DNA of 64,000 nt from Epiperipatus broadwayi (Eukaryota; Onychophora; Udeonychophora; Euonychophora; Peripatidae), in the NCBI GenBank assembly GCA_028023455.1, contig JAQFVV010006306.1, positions 1,825,001-1,889,000 of the forward strand, written 5' to 3'. A model generated the notes under the pieces. That model was not told the origin of the DNA, ran no database searches, and saw nothing but the letters and a program-made list of their open reading frames with translations. Both the position numbers and the translations under genes were made by a program. Below are positions 1-10,842 of the stretch, piece after piece; position 1 is the stretch's first letter; every line of letters begins with the position of its first letter.

Positions 1-232
1 GTTATTGTCTTAATTAATTTCATTCAAATCTGAATCATGTTCAAAATCTACTAATACTTGAAACTGATTTGTAAGTTCTAATTTAAATTCATTAGAATAT
101 TTCTGAAGATTAGGAATATCAACTGTAAATATTGTTTTTCTTAATAATTTTTGTCTTTCTAGTTTTACATTAACACGTATCTTACGTCTTACTAATCGAT
201 GATCACTTCCTATGTTAAATTCATTCTTTAAT
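1..232 (-). mobile_element. RTE-type LINE fragment (EN-RT linker region)
   Basis: This stretch is nearly identical to 32318-32540 inside the intact RTE element on the minus strand, with only scattered substitutions. It covers the segment between endonuclease and reverse transcriptase. Both ends are truncated: the match starts about 12 bases into the window and stops abruptly near 232, where unrelated AT-rich sequence follows. It is non-coding debris. Confidence 0.8.
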
Positions 233-414
233 ATAATATTTACATCAATTATTATATGATGTTCTTAATAATTGATATAAATGTTATTATATTAAGGAAC
301 AATGGTGACATTAATCATATTGCAATTTTATCAGAAAAATAAGATAAGATGTAATTTAAGCATTTTTGGACTGAAGTTGAAAAAAAATTGTTAAAATTTT
401 AAACAGAATTATAA

Positions 415-712
415 AAAATTATTTAACTTAGAACCTCTTAATTTACAAATTAATTAGATAACATCAATAATTATGTGCTTTTAACGCTCGTTAAAGAAGT
501 TATATTTATTAATAATTGGTTTAAAGCTTAACGCTTTCAAAGCTCCATGGCTTCATATTCATAGCTGTGTGAAGCCATGGAGCTTTGAAAGCGCTAAGCT
601 TTAAATAAATTATTAATAAATATAACTTCTTTAATGAGCGTTAAAAGCGCATAACAATTATGCACTTAACGAGCGTTAAAAGCGCATAATTATTGATATT
701 ATATAATTTATG
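415..712. repeat. Foldback repeat with PLE-terminus-like hairpin
   Basis: Two arms (about 440-566 and 570-710) are inverted copies of each other. The shared segment includes a run over aatttattaataaatataac and the hairpin over 525-565, whose other copy is at 570-602. The hairpin, read on the minus strand, has the same layout as the hairpins found just 3' of the GIY-YIG frames at 11.2 and 23.2 kb: short outer stem, ATGAATATGA, inner stem, GAAAGCG, outer stem. I infer that it is a nonautonomous inverted pair of Penelope-like element ends. Confidence 0.6.
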
Positions 713-1689
713 AGAAGTTAATAAACAAATTAATTAAAGCTTTTTAAATAAAAAAAACTATTTTATAATAAAAACTTTAAATCTTCAGTTAAATTTTTTA
801 TTTTTTAACTTGTTTTTTTTTTTAGATTTGTTTATTATCTGAATAAGAGTTGAAAAATAAACTGAAATTTCACAACTGGATCCACGTCTATTATAAGCAG
901 AAAAAATATGGTAAATATATTGCCTTATAATCTTCGATGATCAAATATTTCAGAAATAGACATACAACAAAACACAATCTGCTACTCTCCAAAACATTCC
1001 ACAGGATGCAGAAAAGATATATCTAACACCAATTCTTACAACTTCAAACAATAATGACATCATCTCACTCTCACCTCTTACTCATATTTCATTAGTCGCT
1101 TAACTATACTGCGGAACGTTTAGTACTCCTGCTGCTCCGAGTGACCAACGTGAAATAATCTAAAATCGCAGTCAATGATGTGAAACACATCAGAAGTTAG
1201 AGGTTACTTGGTTTTTTCTTTTCTGCTATATAGTAAATAATGAACACCCTTTTTTCACGTCCTTGCTGGAATCTCTGTTTTCATACAGAATTATGAGGGG
1301 TATTTTTAAAAGCATTGGCTTATGTTTGCTAAAGTGTAAAGAGGATCAAATCCAGTAGACTTAATTCATTATCTAATCCATATAGTTCATTATTTGCTCT
1401 ACCCATCTTTGATTATTTGTGCTGATGTAGACATGAATCAATCTATTCAACTCCTATATGACACATTTACACGAGTTAGATTGAAGATTCCTAGCAGTTT
1501 TCACCGTGTGATGAAGTTTTCTTGATTTGTTTCTATGTCAGATACACTAGAATGCTTTAGATACCCCTCAAGAAAAAATTTAGAAAATCATTGCTGGGAT
1601 AAATATTTCATTCACTTCAAGCTGAAATAGCAGTCCATAGTAATCAATAGTCAATATTTCATTTATTTAAACTACTAAACATCACATGA
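713..1689. other. No gene recognised
   Basis: The sequence is AT-rich and lacks a convincing reading frame or splice-bounded exon. A slightly GC-richer patch at about 1100-1180 has no recognisable product. Confidence 0.5.
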
Positions 1690-2300
1690 TCACCATTCTT
1701 TATGCTTACACAAGCTATTTACACAGAGGTTAAACCCTCCGTACAGTAACACCACTCAGTGCAAGCCAAAGTAATCAATGGATGCAAGAAAGTTTGTGCA
1801 TAAAATTTCCTATCTAGCGTCTACTTATCCAATATCCCCAGACTAGTTTCTAGCTTGTGGTCTTCATCAGTGAGAAGTCTTGGATCTGAGAGCGCTGCAC
1901 CTATATCTTAGGATCTAATGCAATCTTTCATCAACCACCTTTTACCTTATTAGCTAATTACAAAGCTTTGCGTCCAAAATGAAAACACAATAAATGTTTT
2001 CAATTCAAGCTCATTAGCTTGTCTAGTCATATCGATCTGAACTCAGCTTTAATAAAGTAAAAGGTGGCTGCTAGAGGGTTACATTAGATCCTAAAATCTG
2101 GGTGCAGTGCCCTCAGATCCAAGACTCTTCACTGATGAAAACCACAAGTTAGAAACTATAGATATTGGATGAGTAGGCATTAGGTAGGGATCTTATGCAC
2201 AAATCTTTTTGCATCCATTGATTACTTTGGCTTACACTGAGTGACACTACTGTATGGAGTTTAGCCTCTATGTTTCATTTGTTTATTTATGAATTACTGG
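1690..2300. repeat. Family A foldback element
   Basis: The left arm (about 1725-1925) begins near a ctaaacatcacatgatcacc motif and runs through tgcaagcc, atcaatggatgc and the actagtttctagcttgtgg block. The right arm (about 2095-2265) is the reverse complement of the same sequence. Between the arms lies AT-rich filler. The same family recurs more than a dozen times in this window. The right arm carries a hammerhead-like motif with an intact CTGATGA at 2132-2138. No protein is encoded, so the element must be nonautonomous. Confidence 0.85.
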
Positions 2301-2664
2301 ATTCCTCAATTACTCACACGATGGTATATATTATAGGTCAATAGAACATGCTATCTAGCAATTGTTTTATTTTCCTGGGTCTGTGGAATTCATAAGGTCA
2401 AAGTGTATATACCTAATTTTTTTCATATAGCTAACAAAATTTACAATCCTCCATGCATCTTTCTTCTTTTGAGATTGATACCTTAGCAATTCAATGAAGT
2501 TTTTATCAATATTGCAACTTTCACACTTGCATCCTCTGTTGCTAGGCAACAAGTCTTCAATAATGTAATACACTGGATCCTATCTTTATAACACTTGCAG
2601 AACTTTTAACATCCTTCACTTATTTATCCACAAGCAGACTTAAAAGTCATTATACGTATAAGTA
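2301..2664. other. Unassigned sequence, possible relic exon on the minus strand
   Basis: The interval 2480-2590 has less biased composition than its surroundings. Read on the minus strand it gives a short frame containing TEDASVKVAILIKTSL, which resembles a helical HEAT-type repeat, and it ends in a stop just before a weak donor. No family can be named and the flanking splice sites are poor. It may be chance. Confidence 0.15.
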
Positions 2665-3110
2665 CTGTTAAATGTGTTTTACCAGTTCTTACTTATGGAT
2701 CTGAGACTTGGACACTTAATAGAAGAGCAATACAGAGACTTCAGACCACTCAAAGAAGTATGGAAAGATGCATGTTTGGAGTAACAAGAAGAGATCGAAA
2801 ATGCAATATATGGTTAAGAGAACAAACAGATGTTACTGACCTCATTGAAAAAATTAAAAGACTGAAGTGGAGTTGGGCTGGACATATTGCTAGAAGAGAT
2901 GATAATAGATGGACAACTGAAATCTTAAACTGGATTCCAAGAGATTGTAAAAGACCCAGAAAGAGGCCACATGTGAGATGGATTGATGAAATAAGAAAGT
3001 GTGCAGGGGTGATGTGGAAAAGAGAAGCTAAAGATCGGAGGAGACGGATTGAACTTGGAGAGACCTTCATCCTGCAGTGGATTGATAATGTTTGATGATG
3101 ATGATGACTG
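2665..3110 (+). mobile_element. RTE-type LINE 3' end (C-terminal RT region)
   Basis: The plus strand encodes the C-terminus typical of RTE polyproteins: TYGSETWTLNRRAIQRLQ, then ERCMFGVTRRDRKCNIW, then WSWAGHIARRDDNRW, and a stop after QWIDNV. It closely matches the same region of the intact element at 30.5-33.6 kb. The element ends in a (TGA)n-type tail at about 3092-3107, as RTE elements do. It is 5'-truncated, a normal outcome of target-primed reverse transcription. Confidence 0.9.
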
Positions 3111-3695
3111 TTATGTGGATTAAACTGGATTACAGCTAAAGATGCCCACTATAATGTTCTTCAAGCATGCACTCTATTTACTAGTGTGGTTGAACTCTTA
3201 CAGAAATAAGCTTCTGTAAATTAACCTGCTAGTCAAATAACTATGATTTAAAAACTCATCTCTTGTAGTCTATAATTACAATGTCTGAAGAACCTAACAA
3301 AAACTGCCAGAATTTTATGAAAAGCTATGGTAGATCATCACCAGTCCTTTCAACAGACTGTTAATAAAACAAAAGAATTCCTGGCTTGTTGTCCTTTGGA
3401 AGGAAAATAGCATTATACCTAATCTGATTTTGCTATCTGATTGAAGAAAAAAAAGGGTTTATTAAAATTGGGATAAGATAGCATAGTACATTTAACAGAA
3501 TTTTCTTTTATTTGCTCAAAGTCATGACCGTACTTCGAAGTTCATTTCCATGGAATAATCTTTATTGCATGTGCAAAAGGTAATCACAGAAATGATTTTC
3601 AAGCATGAGAAAAAATGAAAATACATGTGTTAGAGTTACTTGATCTAAGTTCAATATAAGTGATATTAATTACACTGAAAACACATGAAATCATA
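3111..3695. other. No gene recognised
   Basis: AT-rich intronic or intergenic sequence without supported coding or repeat structure. Confidence 0.5.
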
Positions 3696-3905
3696 CATTT
3701 CATTAATCACATGATCACTATCTCTTATACTAGCACCTAATTGTTATTAAACAAGGCAAAACTCTCCATACAGTAGTGCCACACTGTGCCAACCAAAGTA
3801 ATCAATGGATGCTAGAGCACAAGCCTTCTGGCATACATTGATTACTCTGGTTGGCACAGGGTGGCACTACTATATGGACAGTTTTGAATTGTTTAATAAC
3901 ATTTC
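3696..3905. repeat. Family A element, short form
   Basis: Only the outermost parts of the two inverted arms remain. The left arm (ctctccatacagtagtgcc) is joined through about 20 bases to the right arm (cactactatatggac). The whole central part, with the ribozyme-like motifs, is absent. This is an internal deletion derivative of the foldback. Confidence 0.8.
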
Positions 3906-4859
3906 ATTAATATTATAAGACTATCGATATTTTAAATAGTGTGGTTAAGTATTAAGGTGATATATTTTATACAATTCTTAACCAATAGTATTATTTATTA
4001 GGGTTTTTTCCCGCTACGTCATTTAATAACAGCACAAAGTTTGCAACATATTTTTGTGTAAATTTATATTAAAATCAATAATAAGTTTGATCTAACACAC
4101 ACGTACTTATTCATCTTTCTTTATCACACAAATAATAAAGAAATACATGTAAATCAAGAAAACAAAAATTAGTTTGACTGAATTGGAATTTTAATTAAAT
4201 AAGTGAAAATAAATAGAAATTTATTTTGTAACGTAATCTATTACAGATAAATTATCATTAGGATCATAAAACAAGAAAAGGGTTTGTGATAAACTTTCCA
4301 AATACTTATTAAGCATATCAAATTAGAAAAATCATTTTCATTTCAAATTACTTCGGTATAACTGTGCAAATGAGTTAGGCTGGATTTAAAACCTTAATAT
4401 TTTTTTAAATTTCAGAATATTAGTTTGAATATTATAAAAGAGTAAAAAGTTGTTCATTAAGGCATAAGGGTATTAGTTTCAGCTTTAGATCCTAGTATCA
4501 CCTGATAAAGTCAAAATCCAGAAATTAGTATCGAGATGGATATTTTATAACACTATATTTATTAGTTTCCAACTGATTATTCAAGCTTGCAGCAGATAGT
4601 TCTAAAGTAAGGTAAAGATAATTAACAGTTAAATCAGGTGAAGGTGACTTGCAGTAGGTTTTTTGTCCCCAGTATCTCTAATAATACCAAAAGCTCTTCA
4701 ACCACCCATACTATTTAGAAATTTGATAAGTGAAACCGAGATGAAATGTGCTATAATAATAATAACAAGCAATTGCACATTGAAGACCTTAAAATATACT
4801 GTAAATAATTTAATTATTACAAAAAATTATTTAAAATAAATAAAAAAGTGTTTACTTAC
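3906..4859. other. Probable intron of the ABCD4-like gene
   Basis: The sequence is AT-rich with no supported feature. It lies directly downstream (on the minus strand) of the donor site of the ABCD4-like exon, so it is part of a long intron whose acceptor is outside the window or not recognised. Confidence 0.4.
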
Positions 4860-4978
4860 CTATGGAGGCAACTATGAGAAGTAAAATATAGAGTAAAACA
4901 GTTATTGAAAAGAACTGAGGAAACATTACCTTAAGAAGACGATAAAATCTTCTAAAGAATAAAAGATCAAAACGAAAT
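4860..4978 (-). CDS. ABCD4: ABCD4-like ABC half-transporter, N-terminal coding exon
   Basis: This 119-base exon is bounded on the minus strand by an acceptor (TTTTATTTTTAG at 4979-4990) and a consensus donor (GTAAGT at 4854-4859). It is entered after two bases of a codon and encodes 39 residues beginning RFDLLFFRRFYRLLKVMFPQ, followed by a hydrophobic stretch (ITVLLYILLLIVASI). The pattern of a basic residue, DL-hydrophobic, RRF, LLKV, FP, then a first membrane helix is that of the N-terminus of ABCD4. That protein is a lysosomal member of subfamily D that acts with LMBD1 in vitamin B12 export. The match is from memory of the family. ABCD1-3 are less similar here. All remaining exons downstream lie outside the window. 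Confidence 0.7.
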
Positions 4979-5689
4979 CTAAAAATAAAAAAAATAATTA
5001 AATTAATTAAACAAAATTAAGCTTATAAAGCATCACAATATTTTCTGTTTTTAGAAACAGTAGTTTACTTTATTTAGGGCATTTTAGAGCCATCTTATTG
5101 CAAGTTTGAGAAATCAGTGAATCTTAGATGTTCACACCCCAAGGCTGGATTCCAGTTCTTCGCCTTCATCCAAACCTTCTCACCGATAAAAACCAATAGC
5201 TAGAAACTGGTTTAGGATGTGGATAAAATGTATCAACATACAATTTACTGACTATTTAGAGTTTCAATAGATATAGCAATATCTTTGTCATAATATGACC
5301 CTTTTTTCATATTATTTTCATACAGACCCCCCCCTCCTTCCCTTTAAAATTGTCTAGTAAAATGAAATTAGGTTTCTTTTAAAATAAAAAAGATATACAG
5401 ACTACATGAGTTGAGTTTTAAGATTTAAAGTGTCAAATAGTTATTTAAAGTTGCTCAGACATTGTAAATATATATATAATTTTATATATTTATTGGAATG
5501 ATTACTTACAAATATAATAATAATAATATTAATATCTGAATAATATTACTTGTAGATTTAATCAATTATTTAACGAGAAGACTGATGCAGCAGATCATTT
5601 TGCACGCATTAAATCGTTATTTTCATAATGGATTTTTACTTTTGCAATTTTAAATAAGAATAAAAAAATTCTCAAGCTTTGCACAAGCA
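4979..5689. other. Intronic sequence with a decayed ribozyme-like relic
   Basis: The sequence is mostly AT-rich. At about 5165-5220 the plus strand reads TTCTCACCGATAA, AGCTAGAAACTGG, then TTTAGG. This has the layout of the family A hammerhead-like motif with several core changes, so it is probably an old relic of a related repeat. TA-rich simple repeats occur at about 5468-5540. Confidence 0.4.
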
Positions 5690-6015
5690 TCCATAATTAA
5701 GGGATCGAAGTGACCTAAATTCAAAATGGGCATGACAATAATATTGGCACCAACAAGGGGTTTTCTCTATCATCAGACTTTCAAGGGTATGGTTGGCTGA
5801 AGAGTTGGACTGCAGAGTGTAAAGTGAAGTCTGTCCATTAAAATTTAAAGACTTACTATCTTAATGTAAACTGAGCACTGATTATATATATGTGTGTGTG
5901 TGTGTGAAATGATGACCTGGATCAACTGATGAGTGCTGGTTGAATACGAAATATGTATATTGGAGGTCATATATCTTTTTCACATGTGTCGGTTACAGGA
6001 TAAAATAGATAGCTG
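5690..6015 (+). repeat. Family D repeat copy
   Basis: It shares blocks with copies at 37.3, 41.6, 45.5 and 53.9-54.5 kb: gaagagttgga, a cct-rich gtccattaaa block, atctgagcac-like text, a (TG)n or (TA)n run, then gatctgg-ccaa-tgatgagtgctggtt and a block ending in gtgtatcggtt. It encodes no protein and is nonautonomous. Confidence 0.65.
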
Positions 6016-6059
6016 AAGGGAGTTTGAAAGTCATTCAAATCTCCTATATTAATATATAT

Positions 6060-6236
6060 ATATATATATCATCAATCATGATCAACCATTATCAATCCAC
6101 TGCAGGATGGTCTCCCCAAGTTTCAATCCATCTTCTCCGATCTTTAGCTTCTCTTCTCCAATATGTACCCTGCACACTTTCTTACTTCATCCATCCATCT
6201 CACATGTGGTCTCTTTCTATATATATGTTTCATTAA
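6060..6236 (-). mobile_element. RTE-type LINE 3' terminal fragment
   Basis: The sequence atcatcaatc...aaccattatcaatccactgc and the following cttctccgatctttagc block match the 3' end of the intact RTE (30535-30680) on the minus strand. It is only about 170 bases long, and it is preceded by a (TA)n run. Confidence 0.8.
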
Positions 6237-7415
6237 ATGACTGATTGTTCAATTAATTATTCAAAGTGTTTATTTATCCTGAATTTGAAGGTCATTCCCC
6301 ACTAGGCTATATAATGCAGGTCCTAATAGCTTTAAACTAAACTACCAATTTCTCTGTTTTTTGAATTACTAAATATTATTTAATTTATTGCCTACTCAAG
6401 TAATTCAACTATTGTCTAAGTCATCTTTGTATCAATGCTATGAAAAACCTTTTAAAAATCAATGAAATAAGTTATTTCTCTGTAATAATGTGGAATTCAC
6501 ATTTTTTCTAAATCCAACTTCTTTATCTTCCAAATACCCTGCATCTAAGTCTTTAATCATTTCCCATTGGATAGATTAGCCATTAATAATTTATTTTTAG
6601 CCCCTTTATTACCACCCAGAAAATATAAGAGAATTGAGTATTTTTGGTAAAAAAAATTCATTACATTTTTTTTAAAAAAAAATTTTCCATTAAAAATCTA
6701 CTTAAAGAATATTCCTGATCCTTATATTAAAATTTAATTTTTAAATTATTAAGTATTTTCCATGATTCTCTTTTACTACCTTGTATTTGGCTGTTTATTT
6801 TTTGTTAAGATTTTTTAGCATCCTGTGCACTTTGATTTTTATATTCATATTTTCTAAATCTCTATATTTAACATTCAAATACCTTTGTCTATCTTTCCTA
6901 TTTTCTTAGCTCATTATATCTTCATATTTGCTGCTGCTCTGCAATTATTTTATTATTTATTTCAGTTTCAATGTTTGATTTAATCATTCCTAGCCTTCCC
7001 TTCCTTTGATATCACTTAAAAATAACATCCTCTAAAGTCTAATTTAAAATTTCAATACTTCAATTTGCTTATTTTTTATTTTTCTTTGTCTAATATTTTT
7101 GATTTTCTTTTTAAGCACTAATACTTATCAATTAGACATCTTCATTTCTAAAAATGAGCTTTGCTGATCTCAGATTCAAATCTAAAATGGTTCCAGAAAA
7201 ACTACTTATTAAAATCATGTCTATAATTTCTTCCCATCATTCAATCATCATATCCATTGTCAAAAATCTTTCTGCTAAAATTCTATTATATTAAAAATTG
7301 TTATAAATACATTCCAAAATTACTTACCACCCTTTTTTTTTTTCGAAGACATATTTGCCTAAGTATTTCCATTATCATTTCCAATTCAAATATAATAGTC
7401 TTTTCCAATAATAAT
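6237..7415. other. No gene recognised
   Basis: Long AT-rich tract, T-rich on the plus strand, without splice-bounded coding sequence. A minus-strand ATG followed by an A11 run and a GTAAGT (7325-7351) was considered as a first exon and set aside. Confidence 0.5.
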
Positions 7416-7552
7416 AATAATACTGGACGAGTAGACACTAGACAGACATTTTATATAGTCTTTCATCCATTGGTTACTCTGGCTCACACTAAGTGGCAGT
7501 ATTGTAAGGAGGAATTTTGCCTCTGTTTTAATACTATCTTAATGAGGTTCAC
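7416..7552. repeat. Family A right-arm fragment
   Basis: It contains diverged versions of the family A right-arm blocks: gagtagacactaga, atccattggttactctggct, aagtggcagtattgtaagga and ttttgcctctgtttt. No left arm is adjacent. Confidence 0.7.
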
Positions 7553-7993
7553 CCATTAAGAATTAGTTTTACATTTTTATTATACAATGAAGAAGTAGAA
7601 ACTTTGATTACATGATGTTAAAAAAAGTTCATTTGAATCTAATTTTAATTTCTTGCCTTTTTTTTTTCTTATTTAGTTGAAATCCTACACCACCGTGTTG
7701 GAATTATTTTTTTCCAGATAATGCAACAACTTTTCTAAACTCTTTAAAATCAGTCCAGGTTCATCTAATTGAAGAATATAACATTTGTACTCTTGCATTT
7801 CTTTCTGGAATAAACATTTTTTTCACTGTTTACAAATGTTGACATTCCAAGTTCTCAAACATCGATTGATTACTCAACCTTACACAGGGTAACAAAATTG
7901 ATACAGGGAAATACTTTTCTACTTAAAAGTAACATATTGACAAAGGTTATACGATGCTTTGTTGGCATTCCTAAATGCAATATGTCATCTTAC

Positions 7994-8088
7994 ACCTGCA
8001 ACAATAAAATGTGGCATTTATAATATTTAAATATTTCAATTTGTGAAGCGCCAATAGTTGAAAATTGAAATAAATCAAGATTTCGCAT
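7994..8088 (-). CDS. Candidate first coding exon of the ABCD4-like gene
   Basis: On the minus strand an ATG at 8088 opens 31 codons plus two bases, ending before a GTAAGA donor (7988-7993). The two leftover bases plus the first base of the 4860-4978 exon make a complete codon, so the phases agree. It also lies just downstream of a CCAAT-containing segment. Against it: the encoded N-terminal extension (starting MRNLDLFQFS) has no known counterpart, phase agreement happens by chance one time in three, and the same sequence could instead be read as an acceptor. RNA reads would decide. Confidence 0.2.
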
Positions 8089-8195
8089 TGTACATTTATG
8101 ATTTAGACTCAGTGAGTTATTTGTGAAGATTTTAAAGCTTCAAGCTTTCAAACCTAAATGCTTACGACTGGCTTAGATATATAGAAAGAAGAGTA

Positions 8196-8221
8196 GAGAA
8201 AAGAGTGGCCGCTCTTTTCTC
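8196..8221. repeat. Perfect 10-bp inverted repeat
   Basis: GAGAAAAGAG, a six-base loop (tggccg), then CTCTTTTCTC. It lies between the CCAAT segment and the candidate first exon, so it would fall in the 5' UTR of the minus-strand gene if that model is right. Confidence 0.6.
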
Positions 8222-8254
8222 ATAAAATCTTTGTTGTGTGTTTAGGTTTGGATG

Positions 8255-8300
8255 TCAATTTTGACAGCTATCCGTGCCATCTGATTGGCTGTCAGTTAAG
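8255..8300 (-). promoter_or_regulatory. Candidate CCAAT-type promoter segment
   Basis: On the minus strand this reads GACAGCCAATCAGATGGCACG, a classic NF-Y (CCAAT) context. It is embedded in a perfect 7-bp inverted repeat (TGACAGC at 8262-8268, GCTGTCA at 8288-8294). The segment is CpG-richer than its surroundings and lies upstream of the ABCD4-like exon on the same strand. The palindrome could also mean a repeat end, so this is tentative. Confidence 0.3.
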
Positions 8301-8811
8301 TATTGTAACGAGCGCTAGAGATTTGCAATATTTAAAAAAATGTGCCTATAATAATTTTTGTATGAAGCCAAAAAATGACTTTACAGTTCTCAGTTGACTT
8401 ATTCTTATGGAAAAAATCCAATTGTTGGAAGTGATCTTTATATTATTTTCGTATTTGTACTATTACAATTATGTTTTTTTTTGTTCATGCTATAGTCCAC
8501 TTTCTTTTACGGTAAATCTAAATATGTAACACTAAGTCTTGTATATACTACATCATATTGAACATTTATAAATAAAAATTCCATAAATAATCATATATAT
8601 CTTTTTTTTACGTGAGTTATTCAATTTTTTGATTAAAGTAAAAATAAATAAAACATTTTATATGTTTAATTATTTGTGCTTCAGGTGGAGAATTCAATCT
8701 AATCAGTAATCCATTTGTTGTTTCCTTTAATGCACACAATATTCTTAAAATTTCATCACAAAAACAAAAGTTCAAGGTGAAAACAGAAAAATTGTTGACA
8801 AAAAATATATA
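8301..8811. other. No gene recognised
   Basis: AT-rich sequence with no supported feature. Confidence 0.5.
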
Positions 8812-9365
8812 AACAGGTAAAACTCTCCATACAGTAGTGCCACTCAGTGCAAGCCAGAGTAATCAATGGATGCCAGAAAGCTTGTGCATAAAATCCCTAT
8901 CTAGTGCCTACTCATCCAACATCCCCAGACTAGTTTCTGGCTTATGGTCTTCGTCAGTGAGGAGCCTTAGATCTGAGAGCATTGCACCTAGATCTTAGGG
9001 TCTAATATGACTATATAAGCTAATGAGCTTGTACTGAAAATATTATTGTGTTTTCAATTTCATTCTCATAGTTATGAAATTGAGTGAAGGTGAAGGATGG
9101 TTGTGGGAGAGTTGAATTAGATCCTAAGATCTAGGTGTGGTGCTCTCAGATCCAAGGCTCCTCATTGACGAAGGCCATAAACCAGAAACTAGTCTGGGGA
9201 TGTTGGATGAGTAGGCACTAGATATGGATTTTATGCACAAGCCTTCTGGCATCCATTGATTACTCTGGCTTGCACTAAGTGGCACTACTGTGTGGAGAGT
9301 TTTGCCTGTTGAATAACAGTTATGAGCAAGCATAAGAAACAGTGATCATGTGATGTTTAGTGATC
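8812..9365. repeat. Family A foldback element, near complete
   Basis: The left arm (8815-9005) and right arm (9120-9310) are inverted copies, with a spacer that keeps the family text about the Gaattt-rich block. The outer right end reads gtgatcatgtgatgtttagtg, the mirror of the left terminal motif seen in other copies. Hammerhead-like motifs lie in both arms. In the right arm the core is altered to TTGACGA. Confidence 0.9.
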
Positions 9366-10107
9366 AAAAAATATATATCGAATGTGTAAATATATATGTG
9401 GCAGATGATTGAAGAAAAGCAATTGTAATATTTAAGAAAAATGATATTAGAAATTACAATAATAATTCTAATATTTTGATAAAGATAATATTAGAAATTA
9501 CAGACCTATCAGTTCCATACAAATATATTATCATTAAAAATTGTAATTCATGTGCAGCAAACATTGGATTCAAACCAATCAAAGAAATGAACCAAATTTA
9601 AGAGGTTTTAACATAGTGGATTATATTCAAGTATTGAGAGAAGTTATAGAAAGGACCAATGAATATGAATTTTTATTATGCTTTGGATTTATAAGATTAT
9701 GAAAAGGCATTTGATTCTATAAGTATTTCCACAATGATTAAACTTGGACTATCAAAATATAAATGCAGGATAATACCATATTCTGAAAAATATTTATAAA
9801 ATACAGCAACAATAATTAAATTATATGGTAACAGTAAGAAGATTAACATTGATAAAAATGTCAAAGAGAATAATTCCACATCTCCAAAACTTTTTACAGT
9901 AATTTAAATATTTTGTGGATTACCATATCGAAACTAAGAAAATAAAAATATACAGTTATTTAAGTCATCTAAATTTTCAAGATGTTACTATTCTTGCAAA
10001 TAATACTTCAAATCTTCAGGAAATGTTCCAAGAATGCTTAAATGAAAGTAAAAAAGTAAGTCTTCAGGCAATGTTCAATGGATTTTTTCAGCCCAAAAAA
10101 AGAAAAA

Positions 10108-10318
10108 TGATCCTAAGATCTAGATGCAGTGCTCTCAGATCCAAGGCTCCTCACTGATGAAGGCCACAAGCCAGAAACTAGTCTGGGAATATTACATGAG
10201 TAGGCACTAGATGGGGATTTTATGCACAAGCCTTCTGGCATCCATTGATTACTGTGAGTTTGCCTGTTTTAATAAGTTATAAGCAAGCATAAAGAAGGGT
10301 GATCATGTGATGTTTATT
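10108..10318 (+). repeat. Family A right arm nested in an RTE copy
   Basis: A single right arm from gatcctaagatctag to gatcatgtgatgttta. It contains the best-preserved hammerhead-like motif of the window (10147-10190). Its position inside RTE text shows that family A was active after that RTE copy inserted. Confidence 0.85.
10147..10190 (+). ncRNA. Hammerhead-ribozyme-like motif (reference copy)
   Basis: Helix I 5' strand CTCCTCA (10147-10153); core CTGATGA (10154-10160); helix II GGC, loop CACAA, GCC (62-72) flanked by an unpaired A on each side; GAAA (10174-10177); self-complementary CTAG (10178-10181); T and C at the U16.1 and H17 positions (10182-10183); helix I 3' strand TGGGAAT. Copies ending TGGGGAT form six helix I pairs. 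The extra A on each side of helix II departs from the canonical 10.1-11.1 pair. The helix III is too short to fold alone and would pair between two molecules. Whether it cleaves is not shown. Confidence 0.55.
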
Positions 10319-10842
10319 GGCTTAAAATGATAATCATGAATTAGAAGTTAACTTTAAAATGGGAACATAATGAATAATAATGAATCACAGAATTAAACTT
10401 GAATAGAATGCTTTCGATAGAAATGACATGATATTGAAAGAAAATATAATTATGTCTTTTATCAACTCTTACTTATGGATTTGAAACTTGGACATTTAAT
10501 TGAAGAGCAATTCAGAAACTCCAGAATACTCAACAAAATTATGTTGGCAATAACAGGAAGACAAAAAATAAAATATTTAGATGTGATTACAAACAGATAT
10601 CACAGACATCATTGAAAGAATTGAGAAAGAAATGGAACTAGACAAATATATACCTAAAAGAGATGTTAATAGATGATAACTGAAGTGATCCCAAGAGATC
10701 GTAAAAGACCCAGAAAGAGATATGCAATAAATAAAGTAATAATTCCATTTGTTGATGTAATGTGAAAAAGAAAGCCTAGGGATTAGAGATATTGGATTAA
10801 CCTTGGGGAGACCTTCATTCTGCAATAATATGATAATAACAA

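Noticed and set aside
2480-2590. HEAT-repeat-like exon on the minus strand
   Set aside because: Only a vague helical pattern, weak acceptor, and a stop before the donor. Kept as a low-confidence note, not as a gene.
7325-7351. Minus-strand ATG, seven codons (MSSKKKKG-like) and a GTAAGT donor, as a first exon of the ABCD4-like gene
   Set aside because: The end phase does not fit the 4860-4978 exon for the observed A11 run, and the segment is low-complexity. A homopolymer miscount could change this, but there is no positive support.
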